DNA of 37,999 bases, taken from positions 1 through 37,999 of the IMG/VR virus record IMGVR_UViG_3300008267_000135, one strand, 5' to 3'. The notes below the pieces were generated by a model. The model was not told the DNA's origin and ran no database searches. It saw nothing but the letters and a program-made list of their open reading frames with translations. Source of the stretch: a virus. Every line of letters starts with the position of its first letter. The stretch's first letter is position 1. A program made the position numbers and the translations under genes. Below, one piece after another: positions 1 to 7,025 of this stretch.

Positions 1-333
1 GCAGATACTTCTGCGATTGATGCAGAGATTAAGCGATTGCAAGAGCGCAAAAAGGTAATCGAAAACCGCAAGCAATCACTGCGGGCATACCTGCTGCATA
101 ACATGGAAGCTTGCAACATTCCTAAAATTGAATGCTCGCTGTTTACTGTATCACTGCGTAAAGGTGTTGAGTCGGTTGAGATTATTGACCAATCACAAAT
201 ACCTGACGAATATGTCAATGTGGAAGTGGTTACAAGTCCTGACAAGAAAGCTATTAAAGCGGCTTTAAGTGCAGGCAAAGAAGTTCCTGGTGCTGCGCTG
301 AAGCGTGGTGCTACAACAATCGCAATCAAGTAA
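1..333 (+). CDS. Siphovirus Gp157-like protein, C-terminal part (5' end at the other end of the window)
   Basis: The frame is open from base 1 and ends at 333, giving the last 110 residues. The start codon lies at 37847, so the gene is split only by where the circle was cut; the two parts join in frame to about 160 residues. This part holds a charged helical segment (EIKRLQERKKVIENRKQSL) and then a beta-rich tail with SLRKGVESVEI, the layout expected of the Gp157 family. The role of that family is not settled; it usually sits among recombination and SSB genes. The next gene, an SSB, starts 9 bases downstream behind AAGGAA, and the annealing-protein candidate lies just upstream, so the three look like one early recombination operon. 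A TTG at 37 is an internal leucine codon, not a start. Confidence 0.8.
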   Translation, partial: ADTSAIDAEIKRLQERKKVIENRKQSLRAYLLHNMEACNIPKIECSLFTVSLRKGVESVEIIDQSQIPDEYVNVEVVTSPDKKAIKAALSAGKEVPGAALKRGATTIAIK

Positions 334-342
334 GGAAAAACC

Positions 343-837
343 ATGAGCGTTACAGTTACCGGCAAGCTCAATAAAGCTGCCACACAATTTCAAGCAAATG
401 ACAGCGTAGGCTTCGGCTTGCGAATTGGAGTCAAGTATTATTGCAGGGAGTCAAAAACAGAGCAGTGGTGCAACTACGAGCTTTGCGTATTCGCCAAAGC
501 TCCAGCGCAAGTTCAATTTTATCAACAGGCACTTATTGAAGGCGCCATAGTTGAAGTATCAGGAGACAAGCAGCGCATCAAGCAGTTTCAGGGTGCTAAT
601 GGGCTGAATCTTTCTATTGAGATTCTTGATGCTCGACTTGGCGCAGTATTCGCACCGCAAGGACAAGCACCGCAACATACAGGACAGTCGCAACAGGCAG
701 CGCAAGCACAGAGACAAGGGCATAACCCAATGCAAAATAACCAATCGCCACAGCCACGCAACGCGCCGCCGCAAGGTTATCAAAACCAGATGCCGCAGCA
801 GCCCAACTATAACTTTGACGAAAATATGGATTTCTAA
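343..837 (+). CDS. ssb: Single-stranded DNA-binding protein (SSB)
   Basis: The 164-residue product has an N-terminal OB-fold-like region (about residues 1-105), a Q/P/N-rich disordered linker (about 105-150) and an acidic tip ending DENMDF. That is the bacterial SSB plan, in which the acidic tail recruits replication and repair partners. It would coat single strands made during phage replication and annealing. The N-terminal part (MSVTVTGKLNKAATQF) is diverged from E. coli SSB, so this is a phage-type SSB. The start is set by AAGGAAAAACC before ATG. It is co-transcribed with Gp157 upstream and followed by a UUCG hairpin. The opposite-strand open frames here are shadows of the low-complexity linker. 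Confidence 0.85.
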   Translation: MSVTVTGKLNKAATQFQANDSVGFGLRIGVKYYCRESKTEQWCNYELCVFAKAPAQVQFYQQALIEGAIVEVSGDKQRIKQFQGANGLNLSIEILDARLGAVFAPQGQAPQHTGQSQQAAQAQRQGHNPMQNNQSPQPRNAPPQGYQNQMPQQPNYNFDENMDF

Positions 838-846
838 CAACCAACA

Positions 847-862
847 GGCGGCTTCGGCCGCC
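847..862 (+). terminator. GC-rich UUCG hairpin after ssb
   Basis: GGCGGC-TTCG-GCCGCC forms a perfect 6-bp stem with the very stable UUCG loop, 10 bases after the ssb stop. No T-run follows directly (the next T-rich stretch starts near 879), so it may act as a weak terminator or as a 3'-end stabiliser for the ssb message. Confidence 0.5.
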
Positions 863-898
863 ACTCCTCCGACCAGTAGTTTTTATTTAAAATAATTA

Positions 899-927
899 TT
901 GACGTGCCAGCCATGGCAAACTATATT
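899..927 (+). promoter_or_regulatory. sigma70-like promoter for the small early genes
   Basis: TTGACG (899-904), a 17-base spacer and TATATT (922-927) form a close match to a sigma70 promoter. It lies in the gap before the gene at 972, after the ssb hairpin. The spacer contains TGCCA-gcca-TGGCA (905-918), an inverted repeat placed where an operator would sit. This would restart transcription of the 972-4081 gene series separately from the recombination genes. Confidence 0.65.
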
Positions 928-971
928 GAACTCATCGAAACGCAATAACGCGGATAGCTGAGGAAAGTATC

Positions 972-1193
972 ATGAAAATCACAGACTTAATGAACCAACT
1001 GCACGCAGAGTCAAAAAACCAAGCAATAAAAGACGACAACTACGCTTGTGCGTTTGGCGAGCTTGACGGCGTGCAAATTCAATCTACCAGCTTCGTCGTT
1101 AGAACAAACTCAAAAAAAGGCGTGGTAAATTCTATTTGGTACGCTAACGGTAAGAAAATCAGCCGAGACAAATTAGTTTCAATGTTTGCATAA
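972..1193 (+). CDS. Hypothetical early protein
   Basis: 73 residues; I do not recognise a family. The start ATG follows GAGGAAAG at good spacing and is the first gene behind the promoter at 899-927. The product is soluble, with an N-terminal helix (MKITDLMNQLHAESKNQ) and a likely beta-rich centre. Its stop is followed by TAACAACC and a short hairpin before the next gene. Small unknown genes in this position often encode host-takeover factors, but nothing here shows a specific role. Confidence 0.7.
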   Translation: MKITDLMNQLHAESKNQAIKDDNYACAFGELDGVQIQSTSFVVRTNSKKGVVNSIWYANGKKISRDKLVSMFA

Positions 1194-1202
1194 CAACCCG
1201 CC

Positions 1203-1219
1203 GCCAGTCGGTTACTGGC
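1203..1219 (+). other. Hairpin before an early-gene ribosome site
   Basis: GCCAGT-CGGTT-ACTGGC is a perfect 6-bp stem with a 5-base loop. It ends one base before the AAGGA ribosome site of the next gene (ATG at 1232). There is no T-run, so it is more likely an mRNA-processing or translation-modulating structure than a terminator. Confidence 0.4.
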
Positions 1220-1231
1220 TAAGGAATAAAA

Positions 1232-1582
1232 ATGAACAACGAACAGCTCGCAGAATTCCACAACGTCAACTTGCGGTCAACCTACCGCTGGACGCCGGAA
1301 ACAAAACACAAAAAGACAGTGCAAGCCCAAGCCGACGTAACGCCTGACGAGTGGCGCTTAATTGGCGAGATTATGCAGCTGGTGTATCTTTACAATGCTA
1401 GTAGTTGGCTAGGTGAGGTTCCTTTGAAGTGGTGCAGCTTAATGATGAACAGTATGCAGCTGTTGGTTGCATTTCACGATGGAGGCGATGCGCGCAGGGA
1501 TATCTGCATTACCTTCATCAGCACTAACGCAACCACCCAAATGGAGCTGCTTAAACGCCAGCTTGAGCAGTTGGTTTATTGA
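1232..1582 (+). CDS. Hypothetical early protein
   Basis: 116 residues, no family recognised. ATG follows AAGGAATAAAA. The product has a polar N-terminus (residues 1-35), then VTPDEWRLIGEIMQLVYLY and WLGEVPLKWCSLMMNSMQLLVAFHD, suggesting a compact helical core with a hydrophobic stretch near 60-90 that is too polar for a clear membrane span. The C-terminus ends in a leucine-rich helix. It is part of the series behind the promoter at 899. Confidence 0.7.
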   Translation: MNNEQLAEFHNVNLRSTYRWTPETKHKKTVQAQADVTPDEWRLIGEIMQLVYLYNASSWLGEVPLKWCSLMMNSMQLLVAFHDGGDARRDICITFISTNATTQMELLKRQLEQLVY

Positions 1583-1623
1583 TTAACAACCGCCCAGCAA
1601 CGCAGTCGGGCAAAGGAGTGCAA

Positions 1624-1806
1624 ATGATGAGCATTAAAAGATACAAAGATGGCGATTATTTACCACTGACACGTTACGACTTTGCGCGCAAAACCGACCA
1701 ACAGCCAGAGCGCCAAGATGGTGCTGGGGTTATAGCGTGGATTGCCGTTGCGATTTGTGTGGGCGTTTTGTTTTTGATGGCTGGTAATGCTGGTTACTTT
1801 AATTAA
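1624..1806 (+). CDS. Small single-span membrane protein
   Basis: 60 residues. The frame is open from 1579, but the start is placed at the ATG at 1624 because AAAGGAG ends five bases before it. Residues 1-35 are polar and positive. Residues about 36-55 (VIAWIAVAICVGVLFLMAG) form one strong transmembrane helix, with a short tail after it. The expected topology is a cytoplasmic N-terminus. Function unknown; such proteins in early regions may act on the host membrane, which is only a guess here. Confidence 0.65.
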   Translation: MMSIKRYKDGDYLPLTRYDFARKTDQQPERQDGAGVIAWIAVAICVGVLFLMAGNAGYFN

Positions 1807-1816
1807 GGTGGACGAT

Positions 1817-2170
1817 ATGAGTAGAGAGATTAAGTTTCGGGCTTTTGTAAAAAAAGACAAAGCCATGGTTTCTGATGTAAGGATTGGCGATTCGTTAAAT
1901 GATTGCCTTAAGTCTGACGGAGTTGTCTTCATGCAATTCACCGGACTGAAAGACAACAACGGCGTTGAGATTTATGAGGGTGATATTGTATCAGTTGTGC
2001 TGATTGACAAGTCTGGGTCGAAAAACCAATATTTTGGAAAGGTTTTTTATCAAGAATATGAATTCTGCATAGAAACTGACAGCGATTACTGGCCTGTGGC
2101 ATCGTGGCACTGCGTTTATGAGTGTGAAGTTATCGGCGACATCTACCAAAATCCGGAGCTACTGAAATGA
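1817..2170 (+). CDS. YopX-family protein
   Basis: 117 residues. The N-terminus MSREIKFRAFVKKDKAMV and the later FTGLKDNNGVEIYEGDIV are the two hallmark blocks of the YopX family of small phage proteins. The C-terminus CEVIGDIYQNPELL fits the usual GNIYENPELL ending. The molecular role of the family is unknown. The frame extends ten codons upstream, but the ATG at 1817 has AAGGTGG behind it and gives the family's normal N-terminus. The stop overlaps the next start by four bases. Confidence 0.88.
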   Translation: MSREIKFRAFVKKDKAMVSDVRIGDSLNDCLKSDGVVFMQFTGLKDNNGVEIYEGDIVSVVLIDKSGSKNQYFGKVFYQEYEFCIETDSDYWPVASWHCVYECEVIGDIYQNPELLK

Positions 2171-2379
2171 GCAACTTAATCGAAGCAAAACAAGCCCTAT
2201 GCGGCTGCACATGCAAGTCGCAAATAATGGCTGTTGTCGATGCGTTCTGCGATAAGACGCGATTCAGCTACAGTGAAGATTTGTCATTAATGGACAATGC
2301 GACCATTGCAAGTCGCCAGGATAAACACAAGGTCAGCGAAGTATTGAGCTTTGCGGCTAAGCAGTGGGGAAGGTTATGA
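2167..2379 (+). CDS. Hypothetical early protein
   Basis: 70 residues, unrecognised. It starts in an ATGA overlap with the YopX-like gene and ends in an ATGA overlap with the next, so translation is coupled on both sides. It has a C-G-C-T-C cluster at residues 12-16 and another Cys at 28, which could bind a metal but do not form a standard zinc-finger pattern. Confidence 0.65.
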   Translation: MSNLIEAKQALCGCTCKSQIMAVVDAFCDKTRFSYSEDLSLMDNATIASRQDKHKVSEVLSFAAKQWGRL

Positions 2380-2510
2380 AAGTATCCAAAGTTCGCATAA
2401 TCGCCACAGGCGAAATCAAAACAGTGAAATCATACGGCAACGGGTTTATTGATGCCAAAGGTGATTTTTATCATAAAACAGCAGTTGAGTTTTTAGAGGT
2501 GGCGGAATGA
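2376..2510 (+). CDS. Small hypothetical protein (44 aa)
   Basis: A 44-residue gene that fills the space between two coupled neighbours exactly, with ATGA overlaps at both ends. AAGG lies just upstream of the ATG. The product starts MKVSKVRIIATGEI, then has KSYGNGFIDAKGDFYH and ends FLEVAE. It looks like a small beta-rich domain. No family recognised. The tight coupling is the main evidence that it is real. Confidence 0.6.
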   Translation: MKVSKVRIIATGEIKTVKSYGNGFIDAKGDFYHKTAVEFLEVAE

Positions 2511-2893
2511 GCGGTTTAACAGAAATTGAATTAAAACAACAGATTGATGAGTTACTGGATATTCGAGATGCATTATCCCAAAAACTGCGAGCGGCGCAGC
2601 ATGAGTCAGAAGCATTGGCGGCTACTGTTGAGGCGTTTGTCCAAGTGATTTCTGAACGTTTTACCAGCAAGGAGCTACAACCTGATGGAACTGTAATAAC
2701 TGACGGGGCAGATTGGGCGCTTAAACTGCTGGCGACAACCCTACAACACCACCTGCGCGAAATCCGCGCAGAAGCTGGGCGGGTTGGGTTTGTTGTAGGT
2801 TGTGAATATGCCATATATTATTTCTGCAGCGATGCAGATAAGAAGTGGTTTGAAGATAATTACGCAGACAAAATTGGGTGGGGCGAGTTATGA
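2507..2893 (+). CDS. Hypothetical protein with N-terminal coiled coil
   Basis: 128 residues. Residues about 5-50 carry a heptad-like pattern (IELKQQIDELLDIRDALSQKL) predicting a coiled coil. The C-terminal third is aromatic (YAIYYFCSDADKKWFEDNYADKIGW). The start is in an ATGA overlap with the previous gene, behind GAGGTGG. Phage genes of this shape are common among short early ORFs, but I cannot assign a function. Confidence 0.7.
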   Translation: MSGLTEIELKQQIDELLDIRDALSQKLRAAQHESEALAATVEAFVQVISERFTSKELQPDGTVITDGADWALKLLATTLQHHLREIRAEAGRVGFVVGCEYAIYYFCSDADKKWFEDNYADKIGWGEL

Positions 2894-3069
2894 ACGCCAC
2901 ACAGCAACTAAACCAGGCCATCAGCGAATTCGAGCTACTGCATCAGCGCAAGCCTACGGTGGTGCATCTGGATTGGCGCACAAGGGCAGATTTGGCGATG
3001 CTTGACGCGTTGCCGGATTTAGAGATTATCAATGCTACTGTTGAGTGGCGTGTGTTGAGATTGGAGTAG
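2890..3069 (+). CDS. Hypothetical early protein
   Basis: 59 residues from the ATG at 2890, which overlaps the preceding stop (ATGA) and has GGGCGAG behind it. An in-frame start four codons earlier is less likely because the overlap pattern is consistent along this operon. The sequence (LNQAISEFELLHQRKPTVVHLDW) suggests a short helix followed by strands. Function unknown. Confidence 0.6.
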   Translation: MNATQQLNQAISEFELLHQRKPTVVHLDWRTRADLAMLDALPDLEIINATVEWRVLRLE

Positions 3070-3072
3070 ATT

Positions 3073-3261
3073 ATGGCTTTCATTTACTTGCCTAGCGTAG
3101 TTGTCCAGCCGTATAAAATATTTGGCGCTACACTTTTTGCGGTTGAATCTACCGGCTGCGACTATGGCACTGGATGTGTATTTAAGATTCAGCACAGTTA
3201 CGAATTCTGTAATCACTTATCCGCTATTGCAGCAGAGAAGCTAAGGAATAATGATGATTAA
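3073..3261 (+). CDS. Hypothetical early protein
   Basis: 62 residues, starting three bases after the previous stop. It is hydrophobic and beta-like at the N-terminus (MAFIYLPSVVVQPYKIF) and helical at the C-terminus, with Cys at 28, 34 and 45. No family recognised. Its 3' end overlaps the next small gene by 11 bases. Confidence 0.55.
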   Translation: MAFIYLPSVVVQPYKIFGATLFAVESTGCDYGTGCVFKIQHSYEFCNHLSAIAAEKLRNNDD

Positions 3262-3385
3262 ACCAAACTACTGGCAGCACAAGCAGCTGCAACGGCAACG
3301 CGAGCGCAAAGAGCTGTTAAACCGCATCGCGTGGTTGGTGGTGTTAATTTTACTTCCGGCGGTGGTGTTATGGATGCAATCATAA
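3251..3385 (+). CDS. Small single-span membrane protein (44 aa)
   Basis: 44 residues, starting at the first of two adjacent ATG codons behind AAGGAATA. Residues 1-24 are strongly basic (KQLQRQRERKELLNR). Residues about 25-42 (IAWLVVLILLPAVVLWM) form one transmembrane helix ending two residues from the C-terminus. The positive N-terminus should stay in the cytoplasm. It overlaps both neighbours (11 and 16 bases). Confidence 0.55.
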   Translation: MMIKPNYWQHKQLQRQRERKELLNRIAWLVVLILLPAVVLWMQS

Positions 3386-3669
3386 ACATGCCGATATTCA
3401 TCAAGCCGTTGCCAGCGAAAGAAAAAACGCAAAGGCAGCGGCACTATGAAAAAGTGCAGGCAAGAAAGAAGAAAGAAGCCAAAGCAGCAGAAGCTGTTAT
3501 CAAGTCCGGCGTAGACTGCGACAAGGCATTAAAGCAGCTTGTGATTGAGCTGCGACAACAGAAATTAACTTACAAGTGGATAAGCGAGATAACGGGAGCA
3601 ACTTATGGATATGTTAGAAATATCTGCTGGCAGTGCGGCCTTACCAATGAATCAATACGCAACACCTGA
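3370..3669 (+). CDS. Basic protein with a possible C-terminal HTH
   Basis: 99 residues from the ATG at 3370. The frame is open earlier, but this start follows GGCGGTGG and overlaps the previous gene in the usual way; ATG at 3388 is an alternative. Residues about 15-45 are very rich in K, R, A and Q. Residues about 60-90 (ELRQQKLTYKWISEITGATYGYVRNI) read like a helix-turn-helix. Its last 65 bases overlap the HTH gene downstream, so both probably belong to the same regulatory or replication function. Assignment is tentative. Confidence 0.55.
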   Translation: MDAIINMPIFIKPLPAKEKTQRQRHYEKVQARKKKEAKAAEAVIKSGVDCDKALKQLVIELRQQKLTYKWISEITGATYGYVRNICWQCGLTNESIRNT

Positions 3670-4081
3670 CCATCAGCTAATCTGTGAATTAGCAAAAGAC
3701 CTGGCACCGTATAAAATCGCCAGCAAGTTTGAACTGACAACCGATGCAGTAAAGCGAATCTGCGCCCGTTACGGCGTTCCGGTGATTGGCAAGCACAAAG
3801 CATCAACGCTGAAGATGCAGATACTCGAACTGAAAAAGCAAGGTCTGCGACAGTGCCAGATAGCCACTCAGCTGAATATTGACGACAGCATGGTAAGGAA
3901 GTATCTATGGGAGGCTGGCATTAAAAGCGGCGTGAGAACCGATAAGAGCGCAGACTCAGTGAAGAAAGCCAAGCAGATAGACCTGCTTAGAAAAGACGGC
4001 ATGACCGCGCAGGATGCGTGTAATGCGGTTGGGATTAGCCTGAACACGTATTACCTTTACCGCAATAAAAAAGCCCCGTAA
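3605..4081 (+). CDS. Putative DNA-binding protein with three HTH-like segments
   Basis: 158 residues. I see three successive HTH-like blocks: about 35-55 (APYKIASKFELTTDAVKRI), 70-97 (LKKQGLRQCQIATQLNIDD) and 127-150 (LLRKDGMTAQDACNAVGIS). Such tandem arrays occur in transposase-like or Hin-type DNA-binding proteins, but no catalytic domain follows. GGGAG lies six bases before the ATG. It is the last rightward gene and ends inside the terminator of the convergent structural operon, so it could act as a late regulator, which is inference. Confidence 0.65.
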   Translation: MDMLEISAGSAALPMNQYATPDHQLICELAKDLAPYKIASKFELTTDAVKRICARYGVPVIGKHKASTLKMQILELKKQGLRQCQIATQLNIDDSMVRKYLWEAGIKSGVRTDKSADSVKKAKQIDLLRKDGMTAQDACNAVGISLNTYYLYRNKKAP

Positions 4082-4090
4082 AAACGGGGC
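4067..4090 (-). terminator. Terminator of the leftward late operon
   Basis: GCCCCGT-AAAA-ACGGGGC (4073-4090) gives a perfect 7-bp stem. Read leftward it is followed by six T residues (4072-4067), so it terminates the structural operon about 50 bases past its last stop. It overlaps the final codons of the convergent rightward gene. Confidence 0.85.
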
Positions 4091-4138
4091 GAAATACTAC
4101 AGGATGGTGGAGAGTGTCGGAGTGGAAACGATTAAATC

Positions 4139-4423
4139 TTACACTCTGCATGCGTCAGCGTCAATGACTACAACAACGTGCTTTTGTGAGTCACTACGAG
4201 TGGCGGTTGAATAGGTAAATATCACTTCAGCGCCACCGCGCAGCAAACCAGTTGCAAAAAATCCGATAACGTCACCGTCAATATCATAGCTATCAACGGC
4301 CAGAAAAGCGCCGCAAGCCGTGACTGTTGCCGCTGTTATCGGCTCGCCATTTAACCACGCGGAAAGTCCAAGCGTGTAGCGCTCTTTCTTCCCGACCTTT
4401 AGCTGCTTTTCGTAAACCGCCAT
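4139..4423 (-). CDS. Putative fibre-tail adaptor / Ig-like small tail protein
   Basis: 94 residues, the last gene of the structural operon. The beta-rich layout (YTLGLSAWLNGEPITAATVTA; EVIFTYSTATRSDSQKHVVVVI) resembles small Ig-like phage fibre-tail adaptor proteins, whose C-terminal edge pattern 'T.. GR.d...i.v' is similar. It ends 50 bases before the terminator. It starts three bases after the upstream gene's stop, so the two are probably translated together. Assignment by resemblance only. Confidence 0.5.
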   Translation of the reverse strand: MAVYEKQLKVGKKERYTLGLSAWLNGEPITAATVTACGAFLAVDSYDIDGDVIGFFATGLLRGGAEVIFTYSTATRSDSQKHVVVVIDADACRV

Positions 4424-4425
4424 AG

Positions 4426-4767
4426 TTAAGACGCCGGATAAGTAATTGCTAAGCTGTTGATTGAGCTTGTTCCGCCAGCAACATAACTGAGCGTAGGGAC
4501 AATAACTTCTGTTCCGCTTGTACCGATGGATAGCGTTAGAGTGCGGCCTGCTTGCGTTAACGTAACACTGGTTGCTGTACCGCTTGCGTCGATAGTGTCG
4601 TTAGCAATCGCAGCGGCAGTGACAACGCCGTTAGAATTAGTTAAGCCTGTCAGCGTGTGAGTCGCTAAAGCAGTTGCACCGGCAAGGATTGTTAATGTCG
4701 CAGTAGAGAAGCCAGACACGATTGCGTCAGCCATGTGGTTACGTGCTGCTGTGTTTAATGATGGCAT
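4426..4767 (-). CDS. Hypothetical tail-associated protein
   Basis: 113 residues, threonine/alanine/glycine-rich. The N-terminus MPSLNTAARNHMADAIVSGF is a block I associate with small phage tail-region proteins found near fibre genes. The rest alternates short beta strands (SVTLTQAGRTLTLSIGTSGT). The ribosome site is GGAG, eight bases before ATG. Its place between appendage genes suggests a virion part or adaptor. Confidence 0.55.
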   Translation of the reverse strand: MPSLNTAARNHMADAIVSGFSTATLTILAGATALATHTLTGLTNSNGVVTAAAIANDTIDASGTATSVTLTQAGRTLTLSIGTSGTEVIVPTLSYVAGGTSSINSLAITYPAS

Positions 4768-4788
4768 TTTTGTAACTCCGTGATTAGT

Positions 4789-5547
4789 TTATAAAGTGTA
4801 CTCTATGTGCGTTGACGCCGCTAGAGTTTCAATTCTGGTTCCGACGCCGTTATAGTAATCAAACTCACCGCTCAGCACGTAAACGCTCATTTGCGGCATG
4901 GTAAAGCTGACTGAGGCGCTGATTACTGGCGCTGTAGTTGACACGCTGGCGCTGACTGCCATCTGCGGCATGGTCAAAGCGATATTGGCAGAAACTCCCG
5001 CAACAGCCTGAACATCGGCAGAACACACAACCTGCATCTGTGGCATTGTTGCTGCAATCGTTGCAGCAAACACCGGCACCGTTTGACTGCTAGATGAAGC
5101 AACGGCCATTTGCGGCATTGTAAAGCTAACAGATGCAGAGTTGCCAACCGCCACGACGTTGCCACTTACCGCCACAGTCATTTGCGGCATGGCGAAATCA
5201 ACGGTTGCAGACTGGCTACCAATCGTCATCGTTACAGTGTAATCGCCATAGGTGACACCATTACGAAACCCGCGATAGGTAAACGTATAGACCCCATCAG
5301 GTGCGCCGGTAAAGCTAAAGCTACTATCCTCGTAAGGCGTAAACGTACCAGCGGCAGGCAGCGTTAAAATCTGCCCCCGCATCTCGTCAGTTGCTGCCGC
5401 ACCTTGCGCGGCGATATCGTTGTATAGATACCCCGCGCCGTTATCGCCTGTTGATGGGATGTTTTGAGCTTGGATGCCCTGCCCCGCGTAAAGGCTTGAC
5501 GTCCACTTGCCAGCGAATAGCTGCGAACTATCGCTGCGCCAACTCAT
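4789..5547 (-). CDS. Repeat-containing distal tail/appendage protein
   Basis: 252 residues. After an N-terminal part (1-70: MSWRSDSSQLFAGKWTSSLYAGQG) and an Ig/beta-like stretch (70-115), there are five tandem copies of a 24-25-residue beta repeat centred on the invariant core MPQM, as in VSFTMPQMAV and IALTMPQMAV. A short C-terminal part follows. The repeats suggest an elongated beta-structured spike or fibre shaft. The start overlaps the upstream gene's stop (ATGA). Unrecognised as a family. Confidence 0.65.
   Translation of the reverse strand: MSWRSDSSQLFAGKWTSSLYAGQGIQAQNIPSTGDNGAGYLYNDIAAQGAAATDEMRGQILTLPAAGTFTPYEDSSFSFTGAPDGVYTFTYRGFRNGVTYGDYTVTMTIGSQSATVDFAMPQMTVAVSGNVVAVGNSASVSFTMPQMAVASSSSQTVPVFAATIAATMPQMQVVCSADVQAVAGVSANIALTMPQMAVSASVSTTAPVISASVSFTMPQMSVYVLSGEFDYYNGVGTRIETLAASTHIEYTL
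4888..5191 (-). repeat. Five tandem 72-75-bp coding repeats (MPQM repeats)
   Basis: The plus-strand core CATYTGYGGCAT recurs at 4888, 4960, 5035, 5107 and 5179, spacings of 72, 75, 72 and 72 bases. Each encodes the A/T-MPQM-x-V core. Sequence between cores varies, so the repeats are old or under selection only at the core. Confidence 0.85.
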
Positions 5548-7022
5548 GACGCCACCACATTGTAAGCAATGCCAAATTCGCCACCAGATTCAAGCCACGA
5601 CACGATATAGGTTGAGCCTGTAGTTATTGCCGCGTCGCTAAACGCAAACACGCTGGATCCGTTTGTGCTTACGCCTGTTTTGCGAACAACTAAAGCGCCG
5701 GTTGATTGTAATCTGACGTCAATGTGTGACAGCGATACAACACCTGACGCGGTGCCGCTGTTACGCGACAATGGCTGGCTGGTGATAGTGCCAGTAGCCA
5801 CAGCAGCAGTCGTGAAGTTCTTGACCGACGACCAAGTGCCAGCGCCAGTCGCATTAATGGCGCGAATCTCAACCGTGTAAGCTGTGTTTGCAGTTAAGCC
5901 GGTGAGCGACTGAGGCGAAGCTGTAGCCGTTACTGCTGCACCGCCGTTCAATCTGTATTCAAATCCGGTTTGGTCGCTCAGGCTGTACGTGTATGGTACT
6001 GACGCGGTGGTTTGCGTTGTTGTTACCGTACCAATCGTAACCGTACCCTGCGGCACCTGCGCTGCTGGTGCTGAAGTTGCGAAGTTAGCAGCAGTAGACC
6101 ACGCGCCCTGACCAGATGCGTTAATCGCCCGAATCTCAATAGTGTAAGCGGTTGACGATGTTAAGCCGGTTAGTACTTGCGGGCTGGTTGTGCCCGTGAC
6201 TGCTGCGCCGCCATTTAAGCGGTACTCAAAACCAGTCTGGTCAGCTGCTGAATATGTAAACGGTACTGATGCGCCCGTTGAGTTCGGCGTGATTGTGCCG
6301 ATGGTTACTGTGCCTGTTGGGGCTGTGCCGCCACCGCCGCTATTCAACAGTGATATCTGATTGTTAGCGCCTAAGCTCGTGTAAATCTCATCTAGCTCGG
6401 CCTCTGACAAATACTTGCGGAAGTGGATATAATAAACGTAATCCGCAGCGAAGCCGCCAAAGCCGCCAGTATTTGCACCGCCAATGTAGGTGCTTTTTGC
6501 TGTGTCGCTGGCATTCCCCAAGTTGCCAGATACCACAGCTTCCTGATTGCCGTTAACCCATGTTTTATATTCTGTCGTGCCATTCCATGCGGCTGCAATA
6601 CAGTGAGCGCCCGTGCCGATAACATCCGTTGTACCAAGCGCTACCGGAAAGTTGCTGGTATTTTGGCAGCCTGCAACGTCACCAGTATAAACGCCGATGG
6701 AGTTTGTACCAAGGTTTGGCGTATTTGTTACTGCTCCTCGGCTGGCTCTACTGTTGCCAGCGTTGATCACAATCATTGATGTGCCGACTGGATTTGCAAC
6801 TGGCTTTGTAACGTGACCGTTAGTTAATGCTATGCCTTTGGCGTTATTGCTGACAATCTGCGTTTGAAAGTGCCTGCCATACGTACCTGTGCCGATAACA
6901 ACTGCGGCATCTGTGGTGCAGGTGTCGCCCTTTAAGTCTTTAACAACATTGTCATCATCAACGCAGATAAATGCGACAATATTTGAGTAAAGCGGATGTG
7001 ATGTGTTTAGTGTTAGTGGCAT
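5544..7022 (-). CDS. Tail appendage protein with LamG-like domain and two fibronectin type III repeats
   Basis: 492 residues. Residues about 1-225 look like a concanavalin/LamG jelly-roll (YIGGANTGGFGGFAADYVYYIHFRKYLSEAELDEIY is the typical LamG C-terminal edge), which in phages often binds sugars. Two near-identical FN3 domains follow (about 230-320 and 325-410; each has GFEYRLNGGAAVT and YT(I/V)EIRAIN). A last small beta domain has SLSHIDVRLQSTGALV. A surface carbohydrate-binding appendage is the best reading. FN3 repeats are common in virion proteins and easily exchanged. Confidence 0.7.
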   Translation of the reverse strand: MPLTLNTSHPLYSNIVAFICVDDDNVVKDLKGDTCTTDAAVVIGTGTYGRHFQTQIVSNNAKGIALTNGHVTKPVANPVGTSMIVINAGNSRASRGAVTNTPNLGTNSIGVYTGDVAGCQNTSNFPVALGTTDVIGTGAHCIAAAWNGTTEYKTWVNGNQEAVVSGNLGNASDTAKSTYIGGANTGGFGGFAADYVYYIHFRKYLSEAELDEIYTSLGANNQISLLNSGGGGTAPTGTVTIGTITPNSTGASVPFTYSAADQTGFEYRLNGGAAVTGTTSPQVLTGLTSSTAYTIEIRAINASGQGAWSTAANFATSAPAAQVPQGTVTIGTVTTTQTTASVPYTYSLSDQTGFEYRLNGGAAVTATASPQSLTGLTANTAYTVEIRAINATGAGTWSSVKNFTTAAVATGTITSQPLSRNSGTASGVVSLSHIDVRLQSTGALVVRKTGVSTNGSSVFAFSDAAITTGSTYIVSWLESGGEFGIAYNVVAS

Positions 7023-7025
7023 TTG

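Noticed and set aside
614-864. Leftward frames over the ssb 3' half
   Set aside because: They arise from the repetitive Gln/Pro linker codons and lack starts with ribosome sites.
6680-6690. AGTATA (TATACT leftward) within the LamG/FN3 gene as another late promoter
   Set aside because: No 14-bp element or -35-like box at proper spacing, and it lies in the middle of a gene far from any start.
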